Positions 53,901 through 62,222 of a stretch of 62,222 nt of DNA are shown here, one piece after another. The position numbers were made by a program, and so were the translations under genes. This stretch comes from Actinomadura sp. BRA 177 (GTDB taxonomy: Bacteria > Actinomycetota > Actinomycetes > Streptosporangiales > Streptosporangiaceae): the NCBI RefSeq assembly GCF_013372625.1, contig NZ_JABXFD010000197.1, forward strand, positions 1 to 62,222. The letters are read 5' to 3'. A model generated the notes under the pieces. The model did not search any database, had not been told where the DNA came from, and saw only the letters and a program-made list of their open reading frames with translations. Each line of letters begins with the position of its first letter. Position 1 is the first letter of the stretch.

Positions 53901-56900
53901 GAGGCCGCTGCTCCGGAGCTGGTGACCGACTTGCTGGTGGCAGGGGAGCAGGAGGTCTTCAACCACTATGGGCCGACCGAGGCGACGATCGGTGTCGCCA
54001 CGGTTCGGCTCACTCCGGAGTTGGTGGAGTCGGGGACGGTGCCGATCGGTGCGCCTGTCGCCAACACAGGCCTGTATGTTCTGGACGACTATCTGCAGCC
54101 GGTGCCGGTTGGGGTTGCGGGCGAGCTGTATATCGCGGGCGCACAGCTGGCGCGCGGCTATGTGGGTCGCGCAGCTCTAACGGGGGAGCGGTTCGTGGCG
54201 TGCCCGTTCAGCGATACGGGTGCGCGGATGTACCGCACCGGGGACCTGGCCAAGTGGACCCCGGACGGAAACCTGGTGTTCGGCGGCCGGGCCGACGAGC
54301 AGGTCAAGGTCCGCGGGTTCCGGGTGGAGCCGGGCGAGGTCGAAGCCACACTGATCGCTCACCCGCAGGTTGAGCAGGCCGCTGTGGTCGCCCGTGAGGA
54401 AACCCTGGTGGCTTACATCGTCCCCGCATCCGAGGTCGATCCGACCGCCATCCGGGAGTTCGCCGCCGGGAGGTTGCCGGACTACATGGTGCCTTCGGCC
54501 ATCGCCGTGCTCGACGCGCTGCCGCTGGCGTCCAACGGCAAACTCGACCGCAAGGCCCTGCCCGCGCCCGACTACACCGCTGCGTCCGTCGGTAGCGGGC
54601 GTGCTCCGGCGACCGTCCAGGAAGAGATCCTCTGCCAGTCCTTCGCCGAAGTTCTCAACCTGGACACCGTCGGCGTCGAAGACGACTTCTTCATGCTCGG
54701 CGGCCACTCCCTCCTAGCAGTCCGACTAGTGGAACTGCTGCGCCAACGCGGCGTCTCAGTCTCGGTCCGCGCGCTGTTCGAGACGCCGACTCCTGCCGGT
54801 CTCGCGATGGCGGTGGGACCGGTCGAGGTGGAGGTGCCACCCAACCGCATCCCCGAAGACGCCGACCACATCACGCCAGAGATGCTCACGCTCGTCGACC
54901 TGTCGGTAGAGGAGATCGAACGACTGGTCTCAGCGGTCGACGGCGGCGCCACCAACATCGCGGACGTGTACCCGCTGGCCCCCCTCCAGGAGGGCATCTT
55001 CTTCCACCACCTCCTGCAGGCCGACAGCGACGCGGACGTCTACCACCGGCCCCGCGTCATCGGTTTCGATTCGCGGGAGCGCCTGGACGCGTTCCTCGCC
55101 GCCCTGCAACGGCTGATCGACCGGCACGACGTCTATCGGACGGCGATCGTGTGGGAGGGCCTGCCCGAGCCAGTCCAGGTGGTGACCCGCCGGGCGACAC
55201 TGCCCGTGACGGAACTCGAAACGGCGCCGGACGGTCCGGACGTGGTGGAGCAGCTCCTGGCCGTCCGCTCGTCCGGGATGGAGCCCGGCCGCGCCCCGCT
55301 GCTCGACGTGCACACGGCCGCCGACCCGGGCACCGGACGGTGGCTGGCGCTGCTGCGGATCCACCACCTCATCCACGACCACACCACCCAGGACGTCCTG
55401 ATCGAGGAACTGGGCGTGATCCTGGACGGCCGGGAGGACACCCTCCCCGAGCCCCTCCCGTTCCGCGACTTCGTGGCCCAGGCGCGCCTCGGGATGACGA
55501 GCGAAGAGCACGAGCGCCACTTCGCCGACCTCCTCAGTGACGTGGACGAGACCACCGCCCCCTACGGCCTCCTCGACGTCCACGGCGACGGCGGCGACAT
55601 CACCCGCTCGCACATGTCCGTCGATGCGGACATCGCCCGCCAGGTGCGAGAGGCGGCGCGGGCCTCCGGGGTGAGCCCGGCCACCGTCTTCCACCTGGCA
55701 TGGGCTCGGGTGCTGGCCACCCTGAGCGGACGCGACGACGTCGTCTTCGGGACGGTCCTGTTCGGCCGGATGAACGCCGGCGCGGGAGCCGACCGTGTGC
55801 CGGGCCTTTACATGAACACGCTGCCCGTCCGGGTGCGTGTCGGCGAAACCGGCGCCGGGCCCGCCCTGGACGACCTGCGCCGCCAGCTCGCGGCGCTCCT
55901 CGTCCACGAGCACGCGCCGCTCTCGCTCGCGCAGCAGGCCAGCGGCGTCCCCGGCGGCAGCCCGCTGTTCACCTCGATCCTGAACTACCGGCACAACCGG
56001 CGCCCGGACGCGGCGGAGCCCGCACGGCGTGACGGCGACGGGCTCAGCGGTGTCCGGATGGTGTTCACCCGGGAGCCCACCAACTACCCCGTCGCCGTCC
56101 TGATCGAAGACACGGGAACCGAGTTCGGGCTGATCGTGGACGCCGTGCCGTCCGTCGACGGCGACGCGGCGTGCAGGCTGCTGCACACCTGCCTCGGCAA
56201 CCTCGTGACCGCGCTGGCCGAGGAACCGGCGGAACGGCTGGCGGCCGTCGGCGTCCTGCCGGGTACCGAACGGCAACGCCTCGTCCAAGACTGGAACGAC
56301 ACCGCCGTACCGGTGCCCGCGCAATCCATTCCGGAACTGTTCGGGGCCCAGGTCGCGCGCACACCCGACTCAGTAGCGATCGTGGACGGCGACGCCGAAC
56401 TGACCTACACCGAACTGGACGAGCGCGCCGCCCGGCTCGCGCGCTACCTCGCCGCCCAGGGCGCAGGCCCGGAGACCGTGGTCGCGGTCGGCCTGGAGCG
56501 CGGCGCCGACCTGATGGCCGCGCTGCTCGCCGTGCTGAAGACGGGAGCCGCCTACCTGCTCCTCGACGCCGAACACCCCGCCGAACGCATCGCCTACATG
56601 CTGCACGACGCGGGCGTGCGTTCCGTGGTGACCACCACGGCATGGGAGGGAACACTCCCAGACGACGTCACCCGCGTGCCCGTGGACGCCCCAGAGACCG
56701 CCCAGACACTGGAGACCTCGCCCGAGGTGACCTCTCCGGCATACGTGATCTACACATCGGGTTCGACAGGACGGCCCAAGGGCGTGCTCGTCTCGCACAC
56801 AGGCGTGAGGAGCCTCATCGAAGGGCACGTCCGGCACCTGGGCGTCGGCCCGCAGTCACGCGTCGGCCAGTTCGCGTCGGCGGCGTTCGACACCTTCGGC

Positions 56901-58769
56901 TGGGAATGGATGATGGCGCTGCTGACCGGTGCCGCGCTGGTCGTCATCCCGCGCGACGACCGCCTCGGCACCGCGCTGCCCGCCTTCCTCACCCGGGAAC
57001 GGGTCACCCACGTGACGCTGCCGCCGGCCGTCCTGGCGACCCTGGACGAAGGATCGATCGACCAGGAGACCGTGCTGGTCGTCGCCGGTGAGGCATCCTC
57101 ACCCGACGTGATCCACCGCTGGGCGCGGGACCGCCGGATGTTCAACTCCTACGGCCCGGCGGAAACAACCGTCGACGCCACCCTCTGGCGCTGCGACCCC
57201 GACGCCGCCGACGTGCCGATTGGTAGCCCGGTCGCCAACACCCGAGTATTCGCGCTGGACGACAGGCTGCAACCAGTCCCCGCCGGAGTGGTCGGCGAGC
57301 TCTACGTGGCAGGCCCCGGCCTGGCGCGCGGATACGTGAACCGCCCGACCCTGACGGCCGAACGGTTCGTCCCGTGCCCGTTCGGCGGCCCCGGCGAACG
57401 GATGTACCGCACAGGCGACCTCGTCCGGTGGACGGCCGACGGGAACATGGTGTTCGCGGGCCGCGCCGACGACCAGGTGAAGATCCGCGGCCAGCGGATC
57501 GAACTCGGCGAGGTCGAGACCGTCCTGACCGCACATCACACCGTGTCCCACGCGGCAGTGATCCTCCGCGAGGACACCCCCGGCGACAAACGCCTGGTCG
57601 CCTACGCCGTCCCCGCCGCAGCCGATCTCGACACCGACGCGCTCCGGACGGCGGCGGCCGCACGGCTGCCCGGCTACATGGTGCCGTCCGCCATCGTGGT
57701 GCTGGACGCGCTGCCGCTCACCACCAACGGGAAACTGGACCGCAAGGCACTCCCCGCCCCCGAGAACGCGGGACGCTCCGGCTCCCCGGCGCGGCGCGGC
57801 TCGGCCAGCGCCCTGGAGGAGACGGTGTGCGACGCGTTCGCCGCGACCCTCCAGGTGCCGTCCGTCGGCGTGGACGACGACTTCTTCCAGCGCGGCGGCC
57901 ACTCCCTGCTGGCGGTCGCGCTGGTGGAGGAATTGCAGGCCAAGGGCATCACCGTGTCGCTTCGCGACCTGATCACGAACCCGACGCCCGCGACGCTGAT
58001 CGGCACGCTCGGCCTGTCGTCCGTGCGCGACGCCCTCGACGGCGTGCTGCACATCCGGCCCGGCGGAACGGAACCGGCGTTCTTCTTCGTCCACCCCGCC
58101 GGTGGGCTGAGCTGGTGCTACCTGCCGTTCGCGCGGCACCTGCCGGAAGGGCACGCCCTCTACGGGCTGCAGGCCGACGGCCTGGACGGCACCGGCGAGA
58201 TGTCCGGCTCCGTCGCCGCGATGGCGGCCGCCTACGTGGACCGGATCCGGTCCCTCCAGGCGTCCGGCCCCTACCACGTCGTCGGCTTCTCCTTCGGCGG
58301 GACGCCGGCGCACGAGGTCGCGGCCCGGCTGGAGGCGGCGGGGGAGGAGGTGTCCCTGATCATCATGGACTCCTACCCGCCCGAACCCGGCACCGCCCAC
58401 ATGCTGCCGCCCGAAGCGACCGAGGACGGCGGCTCGCCCGTCGCGGAACTGGCGCAGCACATCCGCGCCGAACTGGGCGAGATGCTGGGCGGCCTCACCG
58501 ACGACGAGCTGACGCTGCTGGCGCGCGTGTTCCACAACAACGTGACGATCAGGGCCGGGCACGAGTACGGCCGGTTCGGCGGCGACACGCTGATCCTCGT
58601 CGCCGACGAGCACAAGCCCGAGGGCTTCGCACCGGACGGGCTGTGGCGGCCCCACCTCGCCCGGCCGGCCGACATCGCGCACCTGCCGTGCACGCACTCC
58701 GACATCGTCCGACCCGACATGATCGCGCTAGCCGCCGAGGCCATCTCCCAGTGGCTCGACCGCCCCTAG
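37686..58769 (+). CDS. NRPS3, main part: rest of module 12, modules 13-18 and thioesterase
   Basis: The continuous frame carries the rest of A12 from the [10 protein letters not shown] motif, its carrier, then C-A-T, dualC-A-T, C-A-T, dualC-A-T, C-A-T, dualC-A-T and a type I thioesterase, about 7027 residues. The first GTG in this frame at the break (37686) overlaps the upstream TGA as GTGA; upstream of about 37640 the frame encodes no NRPS-like sequence. A codes: DALSVGAVIK, DVLSEGTVDK, DALSLGTVMK, Asp, Ser, Asp, DTWTVASVDK. The thioesterase makes this the last subunit of the line. Unless the frameshift is a sequencing error, the C-terminal part would have to be made by reinitiation at a GTG without a ribosome site, so the protein as read is probably not functional. 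A perfect hairpin follows 5 bp after the stop. Confidence 0.88.
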   Translation: MIYTSGSTGRPKGVTSTHGGLVNLIAALGPRLGAGPGVRLLQFASFNFDASVLDVAVALSSGAALVIASAEERADTALLADLIRRTGIEAASVVPSLLAVLDPDDLPGVRRMVVGSEPISLPLVRAWARGRSLVNAYGPTEATVIVTTAPVDGTEPAVPMGGPGPNTRVFVLDEALRPVPVGVAGELYIAGDQLARGYVGRAALTGERFVACPFGGAGERMYRTGDLVRWTAGGDLVFAGRADDQVKIRGFRVEPGEVRAVLASHSRVAQAAVIVREDVPGEKRLVAYVVGDAGEAELRRFAGDRLPGYMVPSAFVSLDALPLNANDKLDREALPAPEQKTGAGRVPVSVREEILCQLFADVLNLPSAGVDDDFFALGGHSLLATRLVSRVRSVLGVEVPLRALFEAPTVAGLAARLTEADAARTALTPATSRPERVPLSYAQRRLWFLAQLERSDAYNIALALRLNGDLDQGALAAAFRDVLGRHEVLRTVFPMADGEPFQQLIDLEDLAWNLTVTDVTAEGLPAVVAGASGHVFDLAAELPIKVELFAVGPDEHVLVLVVHHIASDGWSIGPLARDVSVAYAARCEGQAPEWSPLPVQYADYALWQRDLLGDEDEPGSLLARQVAYWRETLTGAPEELALPFDRPRPAVASSRGHRVPLELPADLHARLREIARAEGVTVFMALQAALAVSLSRLGAGADVPIGSAVAGRLDEALDGLIGFFVNTLVIRTDLTGDPTFTELLDRVRETTLHAFEHQDVPFERLVEELAPARSLARHPLFQVMLTLQNAGPAELAMPGLDAAGMSAGTPTSKFDLDVTATEVFDADGVPAGVRGSVIAAADVFDARTAERIAGIWTRTLSALAADPSARVGSLDVLDPAERRKILVEWNDTEADVPQTPVVGQLEAQADRTPNAVAVIADGVEITYADLDARANRLAGALAAHGAGPGSVVAIAMDRGVSLMVAVLGVLKAGGAYLALDLAQPVERLAFVLDDANPRLLITNTAGADSVSGFAVPVLNIDSASLPAETGSRPEPVRGEHPAYVVYTSGSTGRPKGVVLPHAGFANTVAAGRARFETGPGSRVAQFASAGFDVFCLEWAVALTSGAALVTVPDEARLGEGLAEFIAGRDITHASLPPALLAALREDEIPERVVLEVGGEACPPEVAARWSRGRVLFNTYGPTETTVDATFWRARPDAPDVPIGAPIANTRTYVLDDHLRPVPVGVTGELYVAGAGLARGYLNRPAQTAERFVACPFGGAGERMYRTGDLARWTPEGELIFAGRADDQVKIRGFRIEPGEIETVLATAPQVAQVAVVARDQHLVAYVVPAGDDPDVERLREVAAERLPQYMVPSAFVVLDALPLNNSGKLDRAALPAPDYVVGAGRAPSSVREEVVCGAFAEVLGLETVGVEDDFFRLGGHSLLAVRMVELLRRRGVSVSVRALFQTPTPAGLAAVAGGPAEVIVPPNGIPADAAEITPEMLPLVDLSETEVEQIVVAVDGGAANVADVYPLAPLQEGLFFHHLMAEGGQDAYVVSQVLRFDSRDRLDGFLAALQRIIDRHDIYRTAIVWEGLSEPVQVVTRRAALPVAQVEQLDDVTGSPMDLGRAPLLDVHYAAEPGSGQWLALLRIHHLVQDHTTQDVLIEELAAILAGDEDSLPIPLPFRAFVAQSRLGVSRIEHEDYFTTLLGDVEETTAPYGLLEVRGDGSGVQRAHLPVDEDIAGQVREAARTLGVSAATIFHLAWARVLATLSGRDDVVFGTVLFGRMNAGAGADRVPGLFINTLPVRVRTAHTPVARALTAVRDQLAELLVHEHAPLTLAQQAAGVPSGSPLFTSILNYRHSQAPAASAQAATKQDITGISTVSASEATNYPVAVAVEDRGTGFGLTVDAVAPADAAALCRLVHTCVGNLVSALDTAPDASLQTVEVLDGAELDRVVRGWNDTAGRVPDGFVPDLFAAQAARTPDAIAVIADGARLSYAELDARANRLANVLRERGAGAESVVGVCLPRGIDMITAILGVWKAGAAYVPLDPEYPAERLEFMLADSGAGLVITRGDTAAGHAGVLALDMDDPRLAYAAETAPDVRFAPEQAAYVIYTSGSTGRPKGVAATHGGLVNLATTLGPVLGAGPGARVLQFASFGFDASVLDVATTLVAGGTLVVASAAERADASLLTSMMDETGVTATSVVPSLLAALDPAELPGLATVLVGAEPIDRAQARAWARGRTLVNTYGPTEATVMVTTGRVDGSEPAVPMGAPIRNTSLYVLDGGLRPVPAGVAGELYIAGEQVARGYLNRPALTAERFVASPFAGAGRRMYRTGDLARWTPDGQLVFAGRADQQVKIRGFRVEPGEVQTVLAAHPGVAQSAVLAREDVPGDRRLVAYVVPADPDGNPELPAELREFATGRLPHYMVPSAFVTLAALPLNANGKLDRAALPAPGRTAGAGRGPVTAQEEILCRSFAEVLGLESVGVDDDFFALGGHSLLAMRLVSRIRAAMGVEMPLRALFEAPTVAALATRLAGTGAARPELVPAVRPPHVPLSFAQRRLWFIGQLEGPSATYNSPIVVRLTGELDRTALEAAFRDVLERHEVLRTVFPVADGEPYQHAMDLADLPWEVTAADVTLEALPDAVAEASRYAFDFAIEPPIKAWLFAAAPDEHVLVLVVHHIASDAWSMEPLARDVSAAYAARCAGRAPEWAPLPVQYADYALWQRDLLGDENNADSVLARQVTYWRDRLAGAPEELALPFTRPRPDVASHRGHRTPLRLPADVHERLRDVARAEGVTVFMLLQAALAVTLSGFGAGRDIPIGSSVAGRLDEALDDLVGFFVNTLVIRSDLSGDPTFAELLGRVRETSLEAFAHQDVPFERLVEELAPVRSLARQPLFQVMLVLQNNAQATLDLPALRAGATPTGATPPGAAAARFDLDVNVTEFFDPEDRPAGVHGSLIAATDVFNAATAERLADAFIRVLSVLADDPSLRVSAVDVLGEAERRKVLVEWNDTAAEVPVLSVPEMFAAQAARTPDAVAVISGDERLSYAELDARANRLANWLRSQGVGAESVVGVCLPRGIEMITAIVGVWKAGAAYVPIDPAQPADRVAFVVSDSGAVLTLTSEEVLEDLPAGRHRWVALDDQLMAMQLQMQPESAPELSLTPEQTAYVMYTSGSTGRPKGVAVTHAGLTNYVASVPGRVGFGSAGGRFAVLQAQVTDLGNTVVFASLTCGGELHVLDEDTVTDAVAVRAYLAEHQIDYLKAVPSHIAALGGVVPSRALVLGGEAASPELVIQLLAAGEQDVFNHYGPTEATIGVATVRLTPELVESGSVPIGAPVANTRLYVLDADLQPVPVGVAGELYIAGAQLARGYVGRSGLTAERFVACPFGGPGERMYRTGDLARWTPDGNLVFAGRADEQVKVRGFRVEPGEVEATLTAHPQVEQAAVVAREETLVAYIVSASEIDPATIREFAAGRLPEYMVPSAVVVLEALPLASNGKLDRKVLPAPDYTSASTGTGRAPATVQEEILCQSFAEVLNLETVGVEDDFFMLGGHSLLAVRLVELLRQRGVSVSVRALFQTPSPAALAEVASEPEDLDVPPNLIPEDADHITPEMLPLVDLSAEEVQRVVSAVAGGAANIADVYPLAPLQEGLFFHYLMAEGGHDAYVVPRVLRFESRERLDACLNALQRLIDRHDIYRTAIVWEGLPEPVQVVARRAVLPVTEIDVAADGPDAAEQLLAAGGSAMDLTRAPLIDMHTAAEPGTGQWLGLLRIHHPAQDHTSQDVFLGEFGVILAGREDTLPEPLPFRNFVAQARLGVPREEHERYFAGLLGDVDETTAPYGLVDVHGDGRGIERTRLPVDDDLNRRMRDVMRTRGVSAANVFHLAWARVLATLSGRDDVVFGTVLAGRMNSGAGADRVPGLFVNTLPVRVRIGAASVGEALTGMRHQLTELLVHEHAPLSLAQQASGIAAGSPLFTSLFNYRPNQSSAAPDPAGRAGISGVRMLSLRETTNFPVVAAVEDGGATVVLGVDAVDPIDGAALCRLLHTCLGNLVTALEEDPDLPLRMIEVLDKAERDRLVHARNDTSADVPAATLPQLIEAQAARTPGRTAVMAEDAALTYTELNERANRLARLLVAEGAGPERVVGVALPRSADLVVAILGVLKAGAAYLPVDGDLPADRIAFLLDDAAPALVITDAAGADGEAPVPCVRLGEPATEARLAGFPATDLTDSDRTTPLHPNDPAYVIYTSGSTGRPKGVVVPHSGIVNRLAGMQSRFALGTDDRVLQKTPFGFDVSVWEFLWPLSNGAVLVMARPGGHRDPAYVAGLIQERGVSTVHFVPSMLEAFLAEPAAVGCASLRRVICSGEALPPSAVARFFELFHGVELHNLYGPTEASIDVTAWECAPADGDGPVPIGEPVPNTRVFVLDGGLEPVPEGVPGELYLAGAQLARGYLGRPGLTAERFVACPFDGAGERMYRTGDVVRWRAGGSLEFLGRADDQVKIRGFRIEPGEIEAALAAHPAVTQAAVIVRADGPGGRRLIAYAVTGQASPAELRDFVADRLPPYMVPSAIVPLDALPLNANGKLDRKALPAPDLAASAGTGRGPASVREEILCQVFAETLGLPAVGVEDDFFALGGHSLLAMRLVSRARTVLDAEVPLRALFEAPTVAGLAARLGGPDTARPRLAQAVRPDRVPLSFAQRRLWFLAQLEGPSATYNSPVVVRLSGDLDQEALETAFRDVLERHEVLRTVFPVADGEPYQRILSVDETGFALPVTRVTADGLPDAVADASRYAFDFAAEPPAKAWLFGVGPDEHVLVLVVHHIASDGWSMGPLTRDVSDAYAARREGRAPEWTPLPVQYADYALWQRDLLGDGEDPESLLSRQVAYWRDELAGAPEELALPFDHPRPAVASHRGHEIDVDIPAEVHARLRDVARAEGVTVFMILQAGLATLLSRLGAGKDVPIGSAVAGRMDEVLDDLVGCFVNTLVIRSDLTGDPTFAELLARVRERGLRAYAHQDVPFERLVEELAPARSLGRQPLFQVILTMQDAAGASAPAAPGTGGGSGVRASRLAMGTARAKFDLSVLVGERFDAEGAPAGIGGLIAGAVDLFDQPTVERLASTFVRVLSALVDDPSLRVSAVDVLGEAERRRVLVEWNDTAAEVPGALVPEMFAAQAVRTPEAVAVVAGDERLSYAELDARANRLANWLRSQGVGAESVVGVCLPRGAEMISAIVGVWKAGAAYVPIDPAQPADRVAFVVSDSGAVLTLTSEEVLEDLPAGRQRLVALDDQLMAMQLGMQPDTAPEVEIVPSQAAYVMYTSGSTGRPKGVAVTHAGLANYIVTVPDRVGFGWDGGRFAVLQAQVTDLGNTVVFASLTSGGELHVLDEDTVTNAVAVRAYLAEHQIDYLKAVPSHIAALGGVVPARALVLGGEAAAPELVTDLLVAGEQEVFNHYGPTEATIGVATVRLTPELVESGTVPIGAPVANTGLYVLDDYLQPVPVGVAGELYIAGAQLARGYVGRAALTGERFVACPFSDTGARMYRTGDLAKWTPDGNLVFGGRADEQVKVRGFRVEPGEVEATLIAHPQVEQAAVVAREETLVAYIVPASEVDPTAIREFAAGRLPDYMVPSAIAVLDALPLASNGKLDRKALPAPDYTAASVGSGRAPATVQEEILCQSFAEVLNLDTVGVEDDFFMLGGHSLLAVRLVELLRQRGVSVSVRALFETPTPAGLAMAVGPVEVEVPPNRIPEDADHITPEMLTLVDLSVEEIERLVSAVDGGATNIADVYPLAPLQEGIFFHHLLQADSDADVYHRPRVIGFDSRERLDAFLAALQRLIDRHDVYRTAIVWEGLPEPVQVVTRRATLPVTELETAPDGPDVVEQLLAVRSSGMEPGRAPLLDVHTAADPGTGRWLALLRIHHLIHDHTTQDVLIEELGVILDGREDTLPEPLPFRDFVAQARLGMTSEEHERHFADLLSDVDETTAPYGLLDVHGDGGDITRSHMSVDADIARQVREAARASGVSPATVFHLAWARVLATLSGRDDVVFGTVLFGRMNAGAGADRVPGLYMNTLPVRVRVGETGAGPALDDLRRQLAALLVHEHAPLSLAQQASGVPGGSPLFTSILNYRHNRRPDAAEPARRDGDGLSGVRMVFTREPTNYPVAVLIEDTGTEFGLIVDAVPSVDGDAACRLLHTCLGNLVTALAEEPAERLAAVGVLPGTERQRLVQDWNDTAVPVPAQSIPELFGAQVARTPDSVAIVDGDAELTYTELDERAARLARYLAAQGAGPETVVAVGLERGADLMAALLAVLKTGAAYLLLDAEHPAERIAYMLHDAGVRSVVTTTAWEGTLPDDVTRVPVDAPETAQTLETSPEVTSPAYVIYTSGSTGRPKGVLVSHTGVRSLIEGHVRHLGVGPQSRVGQFASAAFDTFGWEWMMALLTGAALVVIPRDDRLGTALPAFLTRERVTHVTLPPAVLATLDEGSIDQETVLVVAGEASSPDVIHRWARDRRMFNSYGPAETTVDATLWRCDPDAADVPIGSPVANTRVFALDDRLQPVPAGVVGELYVAGPGLARGYVNRPTLTAERFVPCPFGGPGERMYRTGDLVRWTADGNMVFAGRADDQVKIRGQRIELGEVETVLTAHHTVSHAAVILREDTPGDKRLVAYAVPAAADLDTDALRTAAAARLPGYMVPSAIVVLDALPLTTNGKLDRKALPAPENAGRSGSPARRGSASALEETVCDAFAATLQVPSVGVDDDFFQRGGHSLLAVALVEELQAKGITVSLRDLITNPTPATLIGTLGLSSVRDALDGVLHIRPGGTEPAFFFVHPAGGLSWCYLPFARHLPEGHALYGLQADGLDGTGEMSGSVAAMAAAYVDRIRSLQASGPYHVVGFSFGGTPAHEVAARLEAAGEEVSLIIMDSYPPEPGTAHMLPPEATEDGGSPVAELAQHIRAELGEMLGGLTDDELTLLARVFHNNVTIRAGHEYGRFGGDTLILVADEHKPEGFAPDGLWRPHLARPADIAHLPCTHSDIVRPDMIALAAEAISQWLDRP
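38990..42045 (+). other. NRPS module 13: C-A(unassigned)-T
   Basis: C about 38990-40370 (HHIASDG), A about 40385-41820, carrier 41850-42045. Code DVLSEGTVDK, sister of module 6 (DNLSEGTVDK). The end of the A domain and the carrier are copied from or to module 8. A dual-type C domain follows, so residue 13 is predicted D. Confidence 0.8.
41688..43199 (+). repeat. Duplicated A-end/carrier/dual-C block, copy 2 (modules 13-14)
   Basis: Partner of 25825-27360. Identity extends through silent sites, for example across the shared protein segment [19 protein letters not shown] and the conserved N-terminal part of the C domain, and drops in the linker at about 42440-42580. Confidence 0.8.
42190..45230 (+). 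other. NRPS module 14: dual-type C-A(unassigned)-T
   Basis: C about 42190-43510 (HHLVQDH), A about 43530-45000, carrier 45020-45230. Code DALSLGTVMK, third member of the family seen in modules 8 and 12. Confidence 0.78.
45280..48390 (+). other. NRPS module 15: C-A(Asp)-T
   Basis: C about 45280-46670, A about 46690-48165, carrier 48190-48390. Code DLTKVGHIGK (Asp). The C motif reads HHIASDA, with the usual Gly after the Asp replaced by Ala; the catalytic His is kept. A dual-type C domain follows, so D-Asp15 is predicted. Confidence 0.85.
48535..51645 (+). other. NRPS module 16: dual-type C-A(Ser)-T
   Basis: C about 48535-49880, A about 49905-51405, carrier 51435-51645. The A code DVWHISLIDK is a standard Ser code. 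The C domain has HHPAQDH at the active site. Its N-terminal His pair is HY rather than HH (FFHYL), so epimerisation may be weaker or absent here. Confidence 0.85.
51700..54805 (+). other. NRPS module 17: C-A(Asp)-T
   Basis: C about 51700-53090 (HHIASDG), A about 53115-54580, carrier 54605-54805. Code DLTKVGHIGK (Asp). It shares an unusual stretch (GCAGCTCTAACGGGGGAG, near 54171) with module 4, evidence of copying between NRPS1 and NRPS3. D-Asp17 is predicted from the following C domain. Confidence 0.85.
54955..58010 (+). other. NRPS module 18: dual-type C-A(unassigned)-T
   Basis: C about 54955-56305 (HHLIHDH), A about 56330-57765, carrier 57810-58010 (GGHS). Code DTWTVASVDK, sister of module 7. 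Its A8 motif ([11 protein letters not shown]) differs from the RGFR-V/I-EPGE form of the other modules. This is the last residue added before release. Confidence 0.8.
58050..58766 (+). other. Type I thioesterase domain (chain release)
   Basis: The C-terminal alpha/beta-hydrolase domain of NRPS3 has the nucleophile motif GFSFGG (Ser codon 58290-58292), an Asp candidate in IIMDSYPP and a His candidate in LPCTHSD. Such domains hydrolyse the finished chain or close it into a ring. Thr1 or Ser16 could supply a hydroxyl for a lactone; which one, if any, cannot be read from the sequence. Confidence 0.93.
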
Positions 58770-58773
58770 AGAC

Positions 58774-58814
58774 GGACCGGCCCGTGCTGACGGGGAGTCA
58801 GCACGGGCCGGTCC
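58774..58814. terminator. Bidirectional terminator between converging operons
   Basis: GGACCGGCCCGTGCTGAC (58774-58791) and its exact inverse (58797-58814) form an 18-bp GC-rich stem with a 5-nt loop. It sits between the NRPS3 stop (58769) and the end of the P450 gene (58836). There is no T-tract, which is common for actinomycete terminators. Confidence 0.9.
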
Positions 58815-58835
58815 GAGACAGGCTGCGGACGGGCG

Positions 58836-60026
58836 CTAGCGACCGAAAGTCACCGGCAGCCGTTCCGGGCCGTTGACGACGATCGAATCCAGGAGCTTCG
58901 GCGTGCTGTCGAGGGCGATCCGGGGTGCGCGGGTGAGGAGTTCCCGGTACAGCAGGCGAAGCTCGACGCGCGCGAGCATGCTGCCGAGGCAGAAGTGCTC
59001 GCCGAAACCTAGTGCGAGATGGCGGTTCGGGCGGCGGCGGACGTCGAAGCGGTCGGGGTCGTCGAACACCGACTCGTCGCGGTCGGCGGACGGCAGCCAG
59101 AACACGACCCGGTCGCCCGCCGCGATCCGCTTACCGTGCAGCGTGACCGGGCGGGTGGCGGTCCGCATGATGTGGGTGGCGGTGGACGTCCAGCGCAGCA
59201 CCTCCTCGACGGCGGAGTTCAGCAGCGACGGGTCGTCCACCAGCGTCCGCCACTGGTCCGGGTGCCGCAGGAACGCCAGCATCCCGCCCGCCGCCGCGAT
59301 GCGGGTGTTCTCCGTCCCGCCGACGAACAGGTTGTCGCAGTTGAGGATCACGTCGCGCGGGTCGAGCGGGGCGCCCTCGACATCGGCGGTCGCGAGCCTG
59401 CTCACCAGGTCGTCGCCCGGTTCCGCCGCCCGCGCCTTCCGCAGCTGCTCGAAGTACCCGAGGATCTCCAGGTGGGCGACGCGGCGGGTGAGGGCGTCAC
59501 CGCCCGCGAACGCCTGGCTGGTCAGCGTGTAGAGGTGCTCCCAGTCCGCCTCGGGCACGCCCATCATCCGGCAGATGACGTAGAGCGGGACGCGCGCCGC
59601 GACATCGGTGACGAAGTCGCAGCCGCCGGCCTCCAGCGCCCGGTCGACCACGCCCCGCGCGATGTCGGCCATCTCCGCCTCCAACGCCCGCACGGAACGG
59701 ACCGTGAACCAGCCGTCCACGAGGCCGCGCAGCATCCGGTGGCGGGGCGGGTCCGTCAGCGCCAGGGTCCGGCCGCCGCCGGGATCGGCGCCGTGCTCGT
59801 CCGGGCGCAGCAGGATCCCCCGCGCCGAACTGAACGTCTCATGGTCGAGGTACGCGTCCTTCACGTCGGCGTACCTCGTCAGCGCCCAGAACCCCGGGAG
59901 CTCGCCCGGCGGATGCCAGTGCACCGGGTCGTTCGCGCGCAGCCACCGCCACTGCGCGAACGGGTCGCCGTGCGAGTACAGGCCGGGCTCCACCAGGTTG
60001 ATGGGCGGCGCGCTAGTGCTGGCCAT
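58836..60026 (-). CDS. Cytochrome P450
   Basis: A 396-residue bacterial P450 of normal length, cytosolic, with no membrane anchor. Heme ligand Cys346 lies in FGEHFCLG; the ExxR motif is Glu275-Arg278; the I-helix motif is GGTENT (236-241). In most P450s the residue after the I-helix acid is Thr; here it is Asn240, followed by Thr241. Such enzymes next to NRPS genes commonly hydroxylate or cross-link carrier-bound residues, so oxidation of one of the Asp, Asn or aromatic residues is plausible but unproven. ATG (60024-60026, minus strand) lies inside the end of the ABC gene, a 14-bp overlap, with GGGAG just upstream, so the two should be cotranslated. No ferredoxin or reductase gene is visible. 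Confidence 0.95.
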   Translation of the reverse strand: MASTSAPPINLVEPGLYSHGDPFAQWRWLRANDPVHWHPPGELPGFWALTRYADVKDAYLDHETFSSARGILLRPDEHGADPGGGRTLALTDPPRHRMLRGLVDGWFTVRSVRALEAEMADIARGVVDRALEAGGCDFVTDVAARVPLYVICRMMGVPEADWEHLYTLTSQAFAGGDALTRRVAHLEILGYFEQLRKARAAEPGDDLVSRLATADVEGAPLDPRDVILNCDNLFVGGTENTRIAAAGGMLAFLRHPDQWRTLVDDPSLLNSAVEEVLRWTSTATHIMRTATRPVTLHGKRIAAGDRVVFWLPSADRDESVFDDPDRFDVRRRPNRHLALGFGEHFCLGSMLARVELRLLYRELLTRAPRIALDSTPKLLDSIVVNGPERLPVTFGR

Positions 60027-61971
60027 CGGTCACTCCCACCTCCGGATCCACCGGGCCCATGGCCTGGTGGGCGAACTGGCTGCGGTAGAGGTCGGCGTAC
60101 GGGCCGCCTTCGGCGAGCAGCTTGTCGTGACTGCCGCTCTCCCGGATCCGGCCCGCCTCGACGACCAGGATCTGGTCGGCCTCCCGGATCGTGGACAGCC
60201 GGTGCGCGATCACCAGCGACGTGCGTCCCGCGAGGGCCGTCTTCAGCGCCCGCTGGATCGCCGCCTCCGACTCCGAGTCCAGGTGCGCGGTCGCCTCGTC
60301 CAGCACCACGATCGGCGGGGCCTTCAGCAGCAGCCGCGCCAGCGCGAGCCGCTGCTTCTCCCCGCCCGAGAACCGGTAGCCGCGCTCCCCGACGACCGTG
60401 TCGAGCCCGTCGGGCAGCGCGCTGATCGTGTCCCAGATCAGCGCCGCCTCGCACACCTCGACCAGTTCCCGCTCACTCGCGCCGGGACGGGCGTACTCCA
60501 GGTTGGCGCGCACCGTCTCGTGGAACAGATGCGCGTCCTGGGTCACCACCCCGATGGTGTCCCGCAGCGACGTGAGGGTGAGATCGCGGACGTCGTGGCC
60601 CCCGATGCGCACCGTCCCCGACGTCGCGTCGTACAGGCGCGGCACCAGGTGGGTGATGGTCGTCTTCCCCGCGCCGGACGGGCCGACGAGGGCGGTGAGC
60701 GTCCCGGCCCGGGCGTGGAAGGACAGGCCGCGCAGCACCTGCGCGTCCCGGCCGTTCTCCGGTGCCGCCCCGGCCAGCGCGGCCGGCTCCAGCGACGCCA
60801 CCGACACCTCCCCGGCGGCCGGGTAGCGGAACGAGACGTCCTCGAACCCGATGTCCGGGACGTCCCCCGGCCCCGCGCCGTCGGGCGCCGCGACCGTCAG
60901 CGGACGGGCGCCGGGACGTTCCGCGATGAGCGGCTTCAGGTCGAGCACCTCGAAGACCCGGTCGAAGCTCACCAGCCCGACCATCGCGGTCGACTGCATC
61001 GTGGACAGCTGGTTGATCGGGCCGTACACCCGCAGCAGCAGCGCCACCATCGCCACCAGCGTGCCGAACTCCAAGGTCCCCTTGATGGCGAGCGCGCCGC
61101 CCAGCCCGTAGACGAGGGCGGTGGTGAACGCGGTGAGGACCGTGACCAGGATCGGCAGCATCCGGTTCCAGACGATCGTCCTCGCGGCGACGTCACGGAC
61201 CTGCGCGGCCCTGGCCGAGAACCGGTCCAGCTCGTCCGGCGCGCGGCCGTAGAGCTTGGCCAGCATCGCGCCCGAGACGTCGAACCGTTCTGTCATCATC
61301 GAGGTCATCTCGGCCTCGTGGTCCAGCATCGACCGGGTCAGCCGCTGGATGCGGCGCCCGATCAGCCGGGCCGGCGCCAGGAACACCGGGATCATCACCA
61401 GCGCCGCCACGGTGATCTGCCACGACAGGTACAGCATCGCCGCGAGCGTCAGCGTCAGCGTCAGGAACGTCGACACCGCCTGCGTCAGCAGCGTCGTCAC
61501 CGCCTGCCGGGCGCCGTCCACGTCCGCGCCGAGCCGGCTGATCAGCTTCCCGGTCTGCGCGCGGGTGAAGAACCCCAGCGGCTGCCGCTGCACATGCCCG
61601 AACACCTCGGTGCGCAGCTCGTAGACGAGCCCCTCGCCGACCCGGCCCGAACACCGGTTCTGCAGGAAGACGGCGCCCGCGTCGACCAGCGCCAGCCCCG
61701 CCAGGCCGAGGCTCAGCGACACCACCAGGCCCATGTTCTTGGGCAGGATGCCCTCGTCGATGATCAGCTTGAGGAAGAGCGGGTTCGCGGCGGCGATGCA
61801 CGCGTTGACGACGGTGGCCGCCATCAGCAGCGCGATCTGCCGCCGGTACGGGCGCGCGTACGGCAGGATCCGCCGGAACGTCGCGCGCTTGGCCCGCCGC
61901 GGGCCGGTCTTCGTCCCGTCGTGCGGCGCCGGCCTGAACGAGCCCACGGGCGGCTGTCCTAACACGGTCAC
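60013..61971 (-). CDS. ABC exporter, fused membrane and ATPase domains
   Basis: A half-transporter of 652 residues from GTG 61971, expected to dimerise in the cell membrane. The N-terminal part has about six hydrophobic segments (for example IALLMAATVVNACIAAA and VSTFLTLTLTLAAMLYL). The C-terminal ATPase has Walker A GPSGAGKTT, a Q-loop (VTQD), signature FSGGEKQR, Walker B IVVLDEAT and the H-loop IAHRLST. A likely role is export of, or self-resistance to, the NRPS peptide, inferred from position. GTG 61971 is preferred because AGAAAGCGAGG precedes it; GTG 62040 in frame would add 23 residues, lacks a ribosome site and overlaps the hydrolase gene. The fourth codon is a rare TTA (61960-61962). 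It overlaps the P450 gene by 14 bp and follows the hydrolase stop by 49 bp (gap holding only a weak 6-bp hairpin). Confidence 0.95.
   Translation of the reverse strand: MTVLGQPPVGSFRPAPHDGTKTGPRRAKRATFRRILPYARPYRRQIALLMAATVVNACIAAANPLFLKLIIDEGILPKNMGLVVSLSLGLAGLALVDAGAVFLQNRCSGRVGEGLVYELRTEVFGHVQRQPLGFFTRAQTGKLISRLGADVDGARQAVTTLLTQAVSTFLTLTLTLAAMLYLSWQITVAALVMIPVFLAPARLIGRRIQRLTRSMLDHEAEMTSMMTERFDVSGAMLAKLYGRAPDELDRFSARAAQVRDVAARTIVWNRMLPILVTVLTAFTTALVYGLGGALAIKGTLEFGTLVAMVALLLRVYGPINQLSTMQSTAMVGLVSFDRVFEVLDLKPLIAERPGARPLTVAAPDGAGPGDVPDIGFEDVSFRYPAAGEVSVASLEPAALAGAAPENGRDAQVLRGLSFHARAGTLTALVGPSGAGKTTITHLVPRLYDATSGTVRIGGHDVRDLTLTSLRDTIGVVTQDAHLFHETVRANLEYARPGASERELVEVCEAALIWDTISALPDGLDTVVGERGYRFSGGEKQRLALARLLLKAPPIVVLDEATAHLDSESEAAIQRALKTALAGRTSLVIAHRLSTIREADQILVVEAGRIRESGSHDKLLAEGGPYADLYRSQFAHQAMGPVDPEVGVTDGQH
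61960..61962 (-). promoter_or_regulatory. TTA leucine codon near the start of the ABC gene
   Basis: On the minus strand the gene begins Val-Thr-Val-Leu with Leu encoded TTA; it is the only in-frame TTA I found in the P450 and ABC genes. In Streptomyces, TTA codons make translation depend on the bldA tRNA and so on developmental stage. Whether this organism uses that control is unknown. Confidence 0.6.
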
Positions 61972-62020
61972 GGACCGGCCTCGCTTTCTGTCACTTCGCC
62001 CGGAGCGGCGAAACGTGCGG

Positions 62021-62222
62021 TCAGGGCTGGGCGGCGGCACCCGCGGGCGCCGCCGGCCGGACGCGCGGCGCCGTGCCGCGGACCGTGCCGAGGAACCCGA
62101 CGATGGCCGCGTTCACGGCCTCGGGACGCTCCAGATAGCCGAGATGGCCCGCGTCGGGGACGGTCACGAGATCGCAGCCGGGAATGGCGTCCGCGACCTC
62201 GGCGACCAGATGGGGCGGGCAG
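62021..62222 (-). CDS. Alpha/beta-hydrolase, C-terminal end only
   Basis: The last 66 codons of a minus-strand gene that runs off the right edge; the stop TGA is at 62021-62023. The visible part reads like the C-terminal end of an alpha/beta-hydrolase: PPHLVAEVADAIPGC, then VPDAGHLGYLERPEAV with the likely catalytic His, then a final helix and an Ala/Pro-rich tail. The nucleophile region is outside the window, so substrate and exact family cannot be given. It is the first gene of this operon in view, 49 bp upstream of the ABC start chosen here. It could be a stand-alone type hydrolase acting on the peptide or an unrelated esterase. Confidence 0.75.
   Translation of the reverse strand, partial: CPPHLVAEVADAIPGCDLVTVPDAGHLGYLERPEAVNAAIVGFLGTVRGTAPRVRPAAPAGAAAQP

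Noticed and set aside
59608..61962. A 784-codon plus-strand frame over the P450 and ABC genes
   Set aside because: It is antisense to two well-recognised genes with complete motifs and encodes no recognisable domain.
61976..62020. Hairpin TTCGCC/GGCGAA in the gap before the ABC gene considered as a terminator
   Set aside because: The stem is only 6 bp, there is no T-tract, and the genes are close enough to be one operon.

Overview
The window is a very GC-rich stretch with the third-position G/C bias, GTG starts and gene architecture of an actinomycete (Actinomycetota; the genus cannot be fixed from this sequence). About 58 of its 62 kb is one non-ribosomal peptide synthetase (NRPS) locus.

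Layout on the + strand: the end of an unrecognised small gene (to 364); a 226-bp regulatory gap with three related hairpin arms and a possible promoter; an MbtH-like chaperone gene (591-800); an 11-bp perfect inverted repeat; then three huge NRPS genes ending at 58769. NRPS1 (about 905-16861) carries 5 modules, NRPS2 (16858-35850) 6 modules and NRPS3 (35851-58769) 7 modules plus a terminal thioesterase, 18 modules in all. NRPS1/NRPS2 overlap by ATGA and NRPS2/NRPS3 abut (TAG then ATG), each with a strong AGGAGGAG ribosome site, so the genes look translationally coupled. A perfect 18-bp hairpin (58774-58814) separates them from a converging minus-strand operon: alpha/beta-hydrolase (cut by the right edge), ABC exporter, cytochrome P450.

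Two of the three NRPS genes are broken in this sequence. In NRPS1 an in-frame TAG (3599-3601) replaces the tyrosine of a LVAY motif that every other adenylation (A) domain keeps. In NRPS3 a one-base frameshift near 37652 splits the first A domain. Repairing both restores continuous proteins of about 5318, 6330 and 7639 residues.

Reading ten-residue specificity codes from the A domains gives Thr1-Asp2-Asp3-Asp4-aromatic5-X6-X7-X8-Asn9-Asp10-X11-X12-X13-X14-Asp15-Ser16-Asp17-X18, where X marks codes I do not recognise. There is no stand-alone epimerase domain. Six condensation domains (before modules 5, 9, 11, 14, 16, 18) look like dual condensation/epimerisation domains, which would make residues 4, 8, 10, 13, 15 and 17 D-configured. 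The predicted product is a large, strongly acidic peptide with an N-terminal acyl or aryl cap, released and possibly cyclised by the thioesterase, perhaps oxidised by the P450 and exported by the ABC protein. I do not recognise a known compound with this order; substrate calls and product are inference.
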